From Alphaproteobacteria bacterium (GTDB lineage Bacteria; Pseudomonadota; Alphaproteobacteria; UBA9655): a DNA stretch of 48,576 nucleotides. The DNA lies in assembly GCA_947457015.1 (NCBI GenBank), contig CANGTV010000007.1, positions 1 through 48,576 of the forward strand, read 5' to 3'. Position 1 is the stretch's first letter. Each line of letters starts with the position of its first letter. The position numbers and the translations under genes were made by a program. The notes under the pieces are model-generated. The model had not been told where the DNA came from. It saw nothing but the letters and a program-made list of their open reading frames with translations, and made no database searches. Shown here piece after piece: positions 24,431 to 31,783 of the stretch.

Positions 24431-24733
24431 ATGAAACATAATACATTCAAAATTACAATGTTTGTCATTTTTAATATTCTAATGACAAACAAACTTCAGA
24501 GTTACAATTCTTGCAATTGCTATAGCGATATTTATTGTTCACAATTGGTTGGCGATTCTCTTAATGCTTGGTATCCAACCAGTCCTAATGAGTGTAGTAC
24601 TTTTTGTAAAAATAATAATGGAAATTATTATACCTATATAGATGATAACGGCTGCACTACAACATGTTTGCCAAGCCAGTGCACACCGCCGACTTCATCA
24701 AAAAAAGAAAGCCTTCTTAAGAATAAACGGTAA
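24431..24733 (+). CDS. Small exported cysteine-rich protein, AT-rich
   Basis: This 100-residue protein is unknown to me. ATG 24431 has AGGA 8 nt upstream and places a signal sequence (FKITMFVIFNILMTNKLQS) at the N terminus; the frame is open from an ATG at 24368, but that start would bury the signal. The mature part has nine cysteines in CNCYSDIYC, ECSTFC, GCTTTC and SQC, with Asn/Tyr/Thr-rich spacers, and a basic tail. Its codons are much more AT-rich than those of its neighbours, which suggests recent transfer. No terminator is visible. Confidence 0.65.
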   Translation: MKHNTFKITMFVIFNILMTNKLQSYNSCNCYSDIYCSQLVGDSLNAWYPTSPNECSTFCKNNNGNYYTYIDDNGCTTTCLPSQCTPPTSSKKESLLKNKR

Positions 24734-24764
24734 GCGCACTAAATATTAAAAAATACTAGGAAAG

Positions 24765-25367
24765 CTAGGACGCCGCACCCCTTTTATAAGTCTTTGAATC
24801 TTCAAGATGAATTTGCTTCATGTGCTCTTCAAAAAGGCACGCCTCTGTGAATGTCATAATCTCTGCTGATGCATGATCAAGAGTGAGCTTGCCATTGAGG
24901 TGATCCATTTCATGCTGAAACACTTTAGCTTCAAATCCTTCAAGGACATCTTCGATCCACTGACAATTTACCCCCTGATAACGTACCTTAATTTTCTCCC
25001 ATCGATCAATGTGCGTGCACCGAAGGGGAACAGAAAAACAAGCCTCTTCACCCCTTACAAACGACGTTCCGACAGGCTCCATCGAGGGATTAATGACAAT
25101 CCTTAAGCCCGCGGTTGTTCGATCAGGTGTATAAATAAAAATGGGAAGAGACATGCCAATTTGCGGAGCAGCAAGACCGGCTCCTCCTCCTAAAACCTTA
25201 TCCCGTACATAAAGGAGCTTTTGGACAGCAGGCTCGACACAGGCCCAGTCTGTTTCTTCTATAAAAGAGGTTGGCGTCCGAAGAACATGTGTGAGATCCC
25301 CATCGCACGTGACAATCTCTTTATACTGTTGAGAGGCATAGCTTGTCATAGGGATTCCGTTAGGCAC
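24765..25367 (-). CDS. def: Peptide deformylase
   Basis: Peptide deformylase removes the formyl group from N-terminal formyl-methionine. All three motifs are present: GAGLAAPQIG (motif 1), EEACFSVP (motif 2, normally EGCLS, with the metal-binding Cys kept) and QHEMDHLNG (motif 3, HExDH). The length is 200 residues, at the long end for the family, with an N-terminal extension. The start may be ATG 25367 or ATG 25349 (MTSYAS). It is not next to fmt, so it may be a second deformylase of the genome. It is transcribed away from ygfZ. Confidence 0.93.
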   Translation of the reverse strand: MPNGIPMTSYASQQYKEIVTCDGDLTHVLRTPTSFIEETDWACVEPAVQKLLYVRDKVLGGGAGLAAPQIGMSLPIFIYTPDRTTAGLRIVINPSMEPVGTSFVRGEEACFSVPLRCTHIDRWEKIKVRYQGVNCQWIEDVLEGFEAKVFQHEMDHLNGKLTLDHASAEIMTFTEACLFEEHMKQIHLEDSKTYKRGAAS

Positions 25368-25544
25368 ACTTTTTAGATTTTATATTTAATCATATCTTAT
25401 GCATGTTTAATAAAAAAGTTATTTATTAAAATGGCCAATCGAAAAAGATGACGTCACTCAAAAACTTTGATAGGATCATAAATATAAAATTTGAGACGTG
25501 TGCCTAGTCTTTATCCAAGTCATCTTTTTTCTCACGAGGGTTCT

Positions 25545-26405
25545 ATGGCGAAAATGATCACTCATCTCTCTCATAGAGGGATTGTAGAAATTCAAGGGGA
25601 GGATAAGTCGACATTCCTCCAAGGATTAATCACGAATGATATTGCCGAGGTTACGCCGGATCGCGCCATATATGCGACCCTTTTAACGCCCCAAGGACGG
25701 TTTCTTTATGATTTTTTTATCAGCGAAAGAGAGGAATCCTATTTTCTGGAAACAGACTCTGCTCGCCTTGAGGCTCTTGTCAAAAAACTAAGCCTTTATA
25801 AGCTACGCTCACACGTCACGCTCACCCCCCGCCCCGGCCTGAAGGTTTATGCCCTGTGGGGAGAAGGCGTGGCGCTTTCTCTTGGATTAACGGAAGAGAG
25901 AGGAAAAGCGCATGAAGGGGTATTCATGGACCCGCGTCTTGTGGAGCTTGGGGCACGAACTCTGGGAGAGATCGATCACAAAGACTTTCAGGCGGCGTCT
26001 TTGGAAGACTACAACACACACCGCCTGATATTAGGTGTTCCCGAGGGAGGAGAAGACTTAATTCCTGAAAAATCAATTCCTTTAGAATCAGGCCTTGATG
26101 AGCTTCACGCCATCAGCTGGACAAAGGGGTGTTATATGGGGCAAGAGCTCACAGCGCGCACAAAGTATCGAGGCCTTGTGCGAAAGCGTCTTTTTCCCGT
26201 TACCATCGAGGGAGACGCCCCCTCTTTTGGAGCAGAAATATTTAAAAACGATACCTCTGTGGGCGAAATGCGGAGCCATTCTGGCTCACAAGGTCTCGCT
26301 CTTCTACGTATTGAAGCCCTTAAAGAGCCAGGAGATTTCAGAAGCGAGACGGCCGTGCTGAAACCTTACATTCCCTTTTGGATGCGTGTTGAAGATCCGG
26401 TGTGA
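25545..26405 (+). CDS. ygfZ: YgfZ/GcvT-like folate-binding Fe-S maturation protein
   Basis: YgfZ is a tetrahydrofolate-binding protein that helps repair or mature certain Fe-S enzymes such as MiaB. The hallmark KGCYMGQE is present (SWTKGCYMGQELTART, near residue 205). The N terminus (IQGEDKSTFLQGLITNDI) matches the GcvT fold. ATG 25545 (MAKMITHLSHRG) has GAGGG 4 nt upstream and gives 286 residues; the frame is open to 25491. Its last 40 nt overlap the 3' end of the cytidine deaminase gene on the other strand. Confidence 0.92.
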   Translation: MAKMITHLSHRGIVEIQGEDKSTFLQGLITNDIAEVTPDRAIYATLLTPQGRFLYDFFISEREESYFLETDSARLEALVKKLSLYKLRSHVTLTPRPGLKVYALWGEGVALSLGLTEERGKAHEGVFMDPRLVELGARTLGEIDHKDFQAASLEDYNTHRLILGVPEGGEDLIPEKSIPLESGLDELHAISWTKGCYMGQELTARTKYRGLVRKRLFPVTIEGDAPSFGAEIFKNDTSVGEMRSHSGSQGLALLRIEALKEPGDFRSETAVLKPYIPFWMRVEDPV

Positions 26406-26815
26406 TCAAGCGCCACAAACTCTGTAAAAGCGCCAGGGAGAAGTTGATCCATCGATACTGTCGTGTATCCCTTAGGGCCCTTATAAATAATCAGAGTTTC
26501 AGGCGTACTAAATTCTTGAATCACCTGACGGCAAGCGCCACAGGGAGGACAGGGAATGTCTGCTTTTGTGGTAACAGCGATGGCTTTAATCTTTGCTTGG
26601 GGGCCTTTTTCTGCAATCATCCTGAAAACAGCTGTTCGTTCGCCACAATTGGCTAAACCATAGGAAATATTTTCCACATTGCAGCCTGTGAAAAAATCAC
26701 CAGCATCAGTGAGGATAGCCGCCCCCACCGCAAACTTTGAATAGGGAACATAAGCTTTTTCTTGGGCTTCTTTGGCAAAAGCAATCAGTTTTTGTTCCAT
26801 GTCTTTTGTAATCAT
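26366..26815 (-). CDS. cdd: Cytidine deaminase
   Basis: This enzyme deaminates cytidine and deoxycytidine in pyrimidine salvage. The zinc motifs are NCGERTAVF (Cys and the catalytic Glu) and PCPPCGACRQVIQEF. VPYSKFAVGAAILT and GCNVENISYGLANC are the substrate-binding segments. ATG 26815 (MITKDM) is chosen because GGAGGTC lies 5 nt upstream; the in-frame ATG at 26827 would place that site inside the gene. The length of 149 residues fits the short homotetrameric type. Its 3' end overlaps ygfZ tail to tail by 40 nt. Confidence 0.94.
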   Translation of the reverse strand: MITKDMEQKLIAFAKEAQEKAYVPYSKFAVGAAILTDAGDFFTGCNVENISYGLANCGERTAVFRMIAEKGPQAKIKAIAVTTKADIPCPPCGACRQVIQEFSTPETLIIYKGPKGYTTVSMDQLLPGAFTEFVALDHTGSSTRIQKGM

Positions 26816-26857
26816 TTTGACCTCCATATAAGTCTTGGTTAGCGCCTGGTGAGGACT

Positions 26858-26992
26858 TAGGTTTTTAAGTCTTTTAATACTCCCATAAGGGTCATGGGGG
26901 TTAAAGGAGACGGTTAAAACCCAAACTTCATATAAAAAGTGCGCGCTTCTTCAGAAATTGCATGAACAAGAAGAGCTCGAACACCTACAAGA
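26858..26992 (-). pseudogene. C-terminal fragment of a TacT-like GNAT toxin
   Basis: The minus strand reads VGVRALLVHAISEEARTF, then YMKFGF, a TAA stop, and in the same frame PSPLTPMTLMGVLKDLKT and TAA. This matches the C-terminal half of GNAT acetyltransferase toxins (RALLVHA--EEA--FY--FGF-PSP--PMTL). The internal stop follows GF, and the whole N-terminal part is missing. Directly upstream is a palindromic repeat unit (26995-27055), which may have replaced or split the gene. A DUF1778-type antitoxin is not seen. Confidence 0.75.
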
Positions 26993-26994
26993 GA

Positions 26995-27055
26995 CGCTAA
27001 ATGTTTTCCTTAACAGAAAACAAAGCATTTCTAGGTCAAGGATGACAAGGAAGAA
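26995..27055 (+). repeat. Repeat unit abutting the GNAT fragment
   Basis: The 61 nt from ACGCTAAATGTTTTCCTTAA to GGATGACAAGGAAGAAAT match 31717-31777 at roughly 85-90% by eye. In both places the unit ends TCTAGGTCAAGGATGACAAG. GTTTTCC and GGAAAAC-type arms within it can form a hairpin. Confidence 0.75.
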
Positions 27056-27080
27056 ATTTTCTCCTTATCCAAAACTCGGG

Positions 27081-27485
27081 TTAGCGTCTTTTCTTAAGAT
27101 AGTCTGCAGGAGTGAGAATGGTTATGTTGCAAATTTTTTTCCCATAGAATTTGCCAAAATCTTTTACATCTCCTGTAATCAAGTAATCTGCTTTAATAAA
27201 AATAGCAGCCAATAAAATTGGAATATCTTTCTCTCTTAAGGCTATATTTTCTGGAAGGCTTATCTCTTTATGGTAAGGCAAACATTCCTCAACTTCTATA
27301 AGAAGGCTTTGCAACCGTTCTTTTTGGTGCGATGCATCAAGATTGCGCCTTGCTTCTTCTATAGCGTAAGTTGAAGAAACAAGCTTAACAGAATCAAGTT
27401 TCCATAGTTTTAAAATCCCAGAATCTTCACGATACGCCGCAGAAAACAACACATTTGCATCTAAGAACAGAATGTCTTCTTTCAT
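27081..27485 (-). CDS. PIN-domain toxin (VapC-like)
   Basis: PIN-domain proteins are metal-dependent RNases that act as toxins in VapBC-like modules. In this 134-residue protein the acidic site residues are Asp9 in ILFLDANVLFSA, Glu near TYAIEEARR, and Asp in ADYLITGDVKDF. It lies 13 nt downstream of an AbrB-type antitoxin gene in the usual order. No truncation is visible. The subfamily resembles the DUF4411/PIN_3 group with LITGDxxDF, and RNA specificity cannot be read from sequence. Confidence 0.85.
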   Translation of the reverse strand: MKEDILFLDANVLFSAAYREDSGILKLWKLDSVKLVSSTYAIEEARRNLDASHQKERLQSLLIEVEECLPYHKEISLPENIALREKDIPILLAAIFIKADYLITGDVKDFGKFYGKKICNITILTPADYLKKRR

Positions 27486-27498
27486 TATTTTTTATTTA

Positions 27499-27792
27499 TC
27501 AATGAGAAGGTTTATGATGCACAATGGTATCAGGATCCACACCTAGTTTGCAAACTTCTTCGCGTGCTTTCTCATAGTCCTTTGAATCTACGGCATTAGA
27601 AAGAATAAATTCCGCTTTTCTTTCGGGAGAATAATTTTCAATGGGAAGAGCAATCGCCGGAACAATTAAAATACCATCACCATGATCTTCAGCGATTAAA
27701 AGATCTCCTTCATGAACGCCAAAACGTCTTCTTAATGAAGCTGGAATGACGATTGTGCCTCTTTTTCCGACGGTCATTACTTCTGTTTTCAT
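27499..27792 (-). CDS. AbrB/MazE-type antitoxin
   Basis: This is a swapped-hairpin AbrB-fold antitoxin and autorepressor. In the 97-residue product, residues 1-45 form the DNA-binding domain (VMTVGKRGTIVIPASLRRRFGVHEGDLLIAE). The C-terminal half is a charged helical region that would wrap the PIN toxin (PERKAEFILSNAVDSKDYEKAREEVCKLG). It is first in the operon with the toxin. The gene is preceded by a short AT-rich promoter region shared with the end of dsbD. Confidence 0.9.
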   Translation of the reverse strand: MKTEVMTVGKRGTIVIPASLRRRFGVHEGDLLIAEDHGDGILIVPAIALPIENYSPERKAEFILSNAVDSKDYEKAREEVCKLGVDPDTIVHHKPSH

Positions 27793-27868
27793 GTGGATTC
27801 CCTTTACAAATACTCTTCATCTTTCAAGTATAAATATATCAGATTGTCTGAATATCTGCAAATATTTT

Positions 27869-29596
27869 CTATTTTCCTCCCGCAGCCTTCTCAAAAGCAT
27901 CCGTTACGGCACTTACCGTAAGGATCTCGGGCAAGGCAACTCCCTCTGGCTGCTGAGGACCAAAGACGATGTTGAAGGGAATTCCATAACGCTCATGGTC
28001 TTGAAGAAAGCGCGTAATTTGAGGGTCTTGCTTTGTCCAATCCGCGCGCATAGCGACCACATCTGGTTTTGTGAGAAGGGCTGCTACCTGTGGATCACTT
28101 AAGACAAGCCTTTTGTTCACAGCGCACGTGACGCACCATTCTGCTGTGGCATCCACAAAAACGGTTTTTCCTTGCTTTACAAGAGTAGAAATATCCTCTG
28201 CCTTAAACGGTTGCCAGATTTCAAGGGTTTCTGCTGTTTGTGGCGGACGCTCTCCAGGCACAACCCAGGAAAAGGCCCACGCCATAAGGAAAAGAGGTGT
28301 GGCAAAAGCCCAGGCTTTCAATAAAGGCTTTTTATGATGCTTAATCCAAAAAAGAGACAAAGCAACAAAGGTTAAAATAATACTCAATCCCAACGCCCAC
28401 AGGGGAAGGTGAAAGCTGAGGATCCATCCAATCCAAAGGGCGGTTAAGGCAAGAATTCCTCCCAGCATTTTTTGCACCCACACCATCCAGATTCCTGGTT
28501 TAGGAAGGCGAATAAAGCGGTGGGGAAGACCTGCAACGAGAAAGTAGGGGGCGGCAAACCCAAGACCTAAAAAGAAGAAAACAAAAAAGATATCCGATGT
28601 ATTCCGCGCAAGCGCAAAGCTAAGAGCTGTTCCAACAAAAGGAGCGGAACACGGTGTAGCTAAAAGAGTTGCAAACACGCCTGAAAGAAAGTCTTTAATC
28701 TTTCCTTTCCCTTCATGGCTAATCAACCACGTCCCAAGACCGGAGGGGAGATCAATTTCAAAAACACCCCACAGGCTTGCTGAAAAAGCAATAAGCACAA
28801 GAAAAACAAAGAGAAGAAAGTGAGGATTTTGGAAATGAATGCCCCAGCCAAAGGCCTCTCCTGATTCCTTTAAAATAACTGTTAGCAAGGCCAACAAAAG
28901 AAAGGAGGTTAAAATACCAAGACCTGTGATGAAAAACCCTGTTTTTGCATGGCTCATATGGTCCTTTTTTGATTGTTTAATGAGGGACATCATTTTTAAG
29001 GACAGCACGGGTAAGACACAGGGCATAAAGTTTAAAATAAAGCCCCCCAAAAGCGCAATTAAAAGAAGAGTACCGAGAGGAATGGCTTCATGCACATCCT
29101 CTTGCATGGCTTGAAACGTCGAATCCGCTTTTTCCCCTGGATTCAGCACAAGCGACAAACTTTCTTCCATGGGAACACAAACTTCTCCACAGGCTAAGAA
29201 AGAGACTTTCACATTAAGAGTAATGGGAGCGCTGGTCTGCTGTGGAGTGAGCTCCAAAGGAATGAGGGTTTTTCCTTCATAAACATAAGAAAGTTGCTCT
29301 TGAACCGTTGTCTTATGAGAAGGAGGCCATATGACCTTGGCGTCTTGAAGGTTTGCAGAGCCCTCATAGGTGAGGGTCGGTTCAAAGCCAGCTGCCTCTT
29401 CCCCAGGAGGCGTCGGCGCATATACGTGCCATCCTTGAGGGATATTCAGAAGAAGACCTGCCTGTATATGGCCATTTTCTTGCCCCCCTGAAATAAGCTG
29501 AAGCTCAACAGGAGCCTTGTCGATTGCATCAAGGGAAGGAGTCAAAAGGACGCTAAAAACAAGCAAGACCATAAGTCGACTGAAGAAGTTTTTCAT
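27869..29596 (-). CDS. dsbD: DsbD/ScsB-type thiol:disulfide interchange protein
   Basis: This protein carries reducing power from cytosolic thioredoxin to the periplasm, to isomerise disulfides or support cytochrome c maturation. The 575 residues run: signal peptide, an N-terminal alpha domain with the cysteine pair FLACGEVCVP (about residue 135), an eight-helix membrane domain with the paired cysteines MPCVLPVLSLK and TPCSAPFVG, and a C-terminal thioredoxin-like domain with WCVTC near residue 490. The layout fits DsbD/ScsB-like proteins. It follows the AbrB-PIN pair on the same strand but is likely a separate transcript. It is relevant to the Cys-rich exported proteins in this window. Confidence 0.92.
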   Translation of the reverse strand: MKNFFSRLMVLLVFSVLLTPSLDAIDKAPVELQLISGGQENGHIQAGLLLNIPQGWHVYAPTPPGEEAAGFEPTLTYEGSANLQDAKVIWPPSHKTTVQEQLSYVYEGKTLIPLELTPQQTSAPITLNVKVSFLACGEVCVPMEESLSLVLNPGEKADSTFQAMQEDVHEAIPLGTLLLIALLGGFILNFMPCVLPVLSLKMMSLIKQSKKDHMSHAKTGFFITGLGILTSFLLLALLTVILKESGEAFGWGIHFQNPHFLLFVFLVLIAFSASLWGVFEIDLPSGLGTWLISHEGKGKIKDFLSGVFATLLATPCSAPFVGTALSFALARNTSDIFFVFFFLGLGFAAPYFLVAGLPHRFIRLPKPGIWMVWVQKMLGGILALTALWIGWILSFHLPLWALGLSIILTFVALSLFWIKHHKKPLLKAWAFATPLFLMAWAFSWVVPGERPPQTAETLEIWQPFKAEDISTLVKQGKTVFVDATAEWCVTCAVNKRLVLSDPQVAALLTKPDVVAMRADWTKQDPQITRFLQDHERYGIPFNIVFGPQQPEGVALPEILTVSAVTDAFEKAAGGK

Positions 29597-29814
29597 ATCA
29601 ATGCAGACCTTTTACAATTTCTAAGAGAGTAAGACAGATATCATATTACAAGAGTATAGTAAATAAGAAATATGTATGAGTATTTTTGAGATACTGCTAA
29701 GACGCGAATGCGACTGCAGAATCAATTAAAATTTGATCTCAAACATTATCTATTTTTCATGCGACCGCCGCATGGCTGAAATGCAAAAATTATGCTGGTT
29801 TAAAAGGAGGGGGT

Positions 29815-29998
29815 TAAGTATACCGTAGGAGTCAGCTCAGGAATACCTCCCTATGCCTGAGCTGAGTCTCCACAAGGCGCAATGCCGATGTGGAGGGTCT
29901 TCGGACCCACAGGGGTCGGCATTGTCGATCCTACGTCTTAGTGACGTGAAACCTCCCTGTTAAACTTGGCCGGGTTTATGACCCGGCTCTTTTTTTTA
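29815..29998 (+). ncRNA. Structured small RNA with two CCUCCC anti-Shine-Dalgarno motifs
   Basis: I infer an RNA of about 170-185 nt. An outer stem GTAGGA (29825-29830) with TCCTAC (29929-29934) closes a three-way junction. Arm 1 is a perfect 9-bp stem (29833-29841/29856-29864, CAGCTCAGG) with a 14-nt loop containing ACCUCCCU. Arm 2 has a 9-bp stem CAATGCCGA/TCGGCATTG (29880-29888/29916-29924) topped by GGGTC-UUCG-GACCC. A second CCUCCC (29952-29957) lies single-stranded before a terminator. There is no ORF in this stretch. Exposed CCUCCC loops recall the alphaproteobacterial alpha-r14 / cuckoo-type RNAs, but I cannot confirm homology. It lies between divergent dsbD and the prepilin genes, 193 nt from the latter. 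The 5' end is uncertain. Confidence 0.65.
29968..29998 (+). terminator. Rho-independent terminator of the small RNA
   Basis: GCCGGGT (29969-29975) and ACCCGGC (29981-29987) form a 7-bp stem with loop TTATG, followed by TCTTTTTTTT. It is a canonical plus-strand terminator directly after the second CCUCCC motif. Confidence 0.9.
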
Positions 29999-30190
29999 TT
30001 TCCCTCACTAAAAAGGAAGACCTTCAAAGCGTCAATAAGTGCCTCTTATATAAAGTTAATTTTATCTGATTGTTCTATTTTTCGTGTGTTTTGTACAACA
30101 GAGGACCTTCACTGAAAAATTTTAAAACCTAAGAAAGGATCCTTTACCTTCTTTCTGAGAAGACGCAGAATGCATAAAAAGGGAGGGGAT

Positions 30191-30871
30191 ATGAAAAAAC
30201 AAAACACACAAGCAGGCTTTAGTCTTATTGAATTAGCCGTCGTTTTAGTCATCATGGGGCTTTTGATCGGCGGGATTTTAAAGGGACGCGATTTAATCGA
30301 AAGTGCGCGTCTTAAACGAATTGTTTCCCAACTCAACGAATACCGTCTTGCAACAAACGCCTTTGTGGATAAGTACGATGCGCTTCCCGGTGATTTTAGT
30401 AAAGCCTCTCATCTTATTCAGCCAGACCTCCGTAATGGAAATGGGAATGGCTTGATTGAAGGAGCAGGCCTTGCCCCAGATAGTGAAGCCCTTTCCTTCT
30501 GGTCCCATCTTGCAGCAGCCGGACTCATTGGAAGTCCCGGCGCTCCCGAAGATCAAAACAGAGGCGATTTTGGGAAAGGGGCCCCCGCATCCTCCTTAGG
30601 CGGGGGATTCACCGTTGAAAATAATCCCCACGGACTGAGCGGATTATGGTTTATCTTGGGCAAAAAAAATGGAGATCATAGCGATGGAGGTCTCTTAACA
30701 CCGACCCAAGCCATGAGCCTTGATAGAAAGATAGATAATGGCTACCCCACTTCCGGGAAAGTCCGTGCTTTTGATGGAACCGATGTGGCGCCTCATGCCT
30801 GTATTACGGACAGGGGTGACTACAACGTTCAAAATGAGGAACCTGCCTGTGTCCTCTTCTTCCAACCATAA
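30191..30871 (+). CDS. Type IV prepilin-like protein (first of pair)
   Basis: This is a class-3-methylation prepilin-type protein. ATG 30191 has GGGAGGGG immediately upstream, better than the open frame from 30170. The N terminus MKKQNTQAGFSLIELAVVLVIMGLLIGGIL is a type IV pilin signal with the Gly-Phe cleavage site and Glu at mature position 5. The rest is a soluble pseudopilin-like domain with Asp/Gly-rich calcium-like loops (RNGNGNGLIEGAG), ending CVLFFQP. The length is 226 residues. It overlaps the next prepilin gene by 38 nt. No assembly genes are adjacent, and it needs a PilD-type peptidase from elsewhere. Confidence 0.85.
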   Translation: MKKQNTQAGFSLIELAVVLVIMGLLIGGILKGRDLIESARLKRIVSQLNEYRLATNAFVDKYDALPGDFSKASHLIQPDLRNGNGNGLIEGAGLAPDSEALSFWSHLAAAGLIGSPGAPEDQNRGDFGKGAPASSLGGGFTVENNPHGLSGLWFILGKKNGDHSDGGLLTPTQAMSLDRKIDNGYPTSGKVRAFDGTDVAPHACITDRGDYNVQNEEPACVLFFQP

Positions 30872-31562
30872 TCCCTCTCGTGAGGCGGGCTTTTCTCTTT
30901 TAGAGCTCGCGCTTGTTTTAGTGATCCTTGGCATTATAGGAGGCATGGGTCTTCCGCTTCTCAAGGCACGCCTCAGTCATTCAGCTGTTGTGAAGACGCG
31001 GGATAACCAAGAATACGTCCTTCAGGCCATTGCCGCTTTTGTCGCAAAGAACCGTCGTTTTCCCTGTCCTGCTGCTCCTCAAGGTGCGGGAGAAAATTAT
31101 GGGGTTGAACCGCGCGAGCGAAAATGCTCTGGCTCAAAGGCAGAAGGCATTGTTCCTTTTAGAACCCTCGGCATCAGTGAGAATTTTGCAAGAGATGGCT
31201 TTAAACGGTGGATGACCTACGTTGTGGACTCCAATCTTGCTGATAAGGAGCATGAAAATAATATCCACCTCGTGTCGGGGGGGCGTGTCATCGTTTATAA
31301 TGAGCAAGAACAACCCGTCATTGTAGACAAGTCTTCCAAAAATCCTAATTTTATTGCCCTTGTTCTCATTAGCCATGGGGAAAGCGGCACAGGAGCTTTT
31401 GTAGGGAATGGACAAACGACCAAAATAATAAGCGAGGCGGCATCTTCTCATAAGCGAGAAAACTATGATGGCAATTTTGTTTTTATCGAAAGCCCTGGGA
31501 CAGATGACGTCATCCGCTGGGAAAGCCGGGATCACTTTCTAAAGCAGTATGGGGGGCATTAG
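30834..31562 (+). CDS. Type IV prepilin-like protein (second of pair)
   Basis: This is a second prepilin-type protein of 242 residues from the chosen ATG 30834 (MRNLPVSSSS); the frame is open to 30738, but that would precede the signal by a long unlike stretch. The signal REAGFSLLELALVLVILGIIGGMGLP has the GF cleavage site and Glu at mature position 5. The soluble part holds RRFPCPAAPQGAGENYG and a second cysteine (RKCSGS), with a WESRDHF end. The start lies inside the upstream prepilin gene and no clear ribosome-binding site is seen, so translation is probably coupled. A repeat element follows directly. Confidence 0.8.
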   Translation: MRNLPVSSSSNHNPSREAGFSLLELALVLVILGIIGGMGLPLLKARLSHSAVVKTRDNQEYVLQAIAAFVAKNRRFPCPAAPQGAGENYGVEPRERKCSGSKAEGIVPFRTLGISENFARDGFKRWMTYVVDSNLADKEHENNIHLVSGGRVIVYNEQEQPVIVDKSSKNPNFIALVLISHGESGTGAFVGNGQTTKIISEAASSHKRENYDGNFVFIESPGTDDVIRWESRDHFLKQYGGH

Positions 31563-31767
31563 ACTGCGTGAACAAAGTTTTATAATACTTCTCACAGCTG
31601 TCATCCTTGATTTAGAAGTTCTTGCCCCCGACTTGATCGGGGGCTTTAGAATTTCTTAGATCGACGATCTTCTAAGAAGCTTCGAGATGTTACGATGAGA
31701 TCCTCGACCCAAGAAACGCTAGCTGTTTTCCTTGCGGAAAACAAAGCGTTTCTAGGTCAAGGATGAC
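31563..31767. repeat. Composite palindromic repeat between prepilin and rpsA genes
   Basis: The left part (31566-31612, CGTGAACAAAGTTTTATAAT...) is the reverse complement of the right end of the 5889-6016 element. GTCATCCTTGA (31600-31610) and TCAAGGATGAC (31757-31767) are perfect inverted arms. Inside are nested hairpins (CCCCCGACTTGATCGGGGG). The right part matches 26995-27055. It looks like several units joined together. Confidence 0.75.
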
Positions 31768-31783
31768 AAGAAAGAAATAAGCC

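Noticed and set aside
29815-29998. Identification of the small RNA as SRP RNA, tmRNA or 6S RNA
   Set aside because: The SRP GGAAGCAG-type loop, a tRNA-like domain and the long 6S-type rod with a central bubble are all absent.
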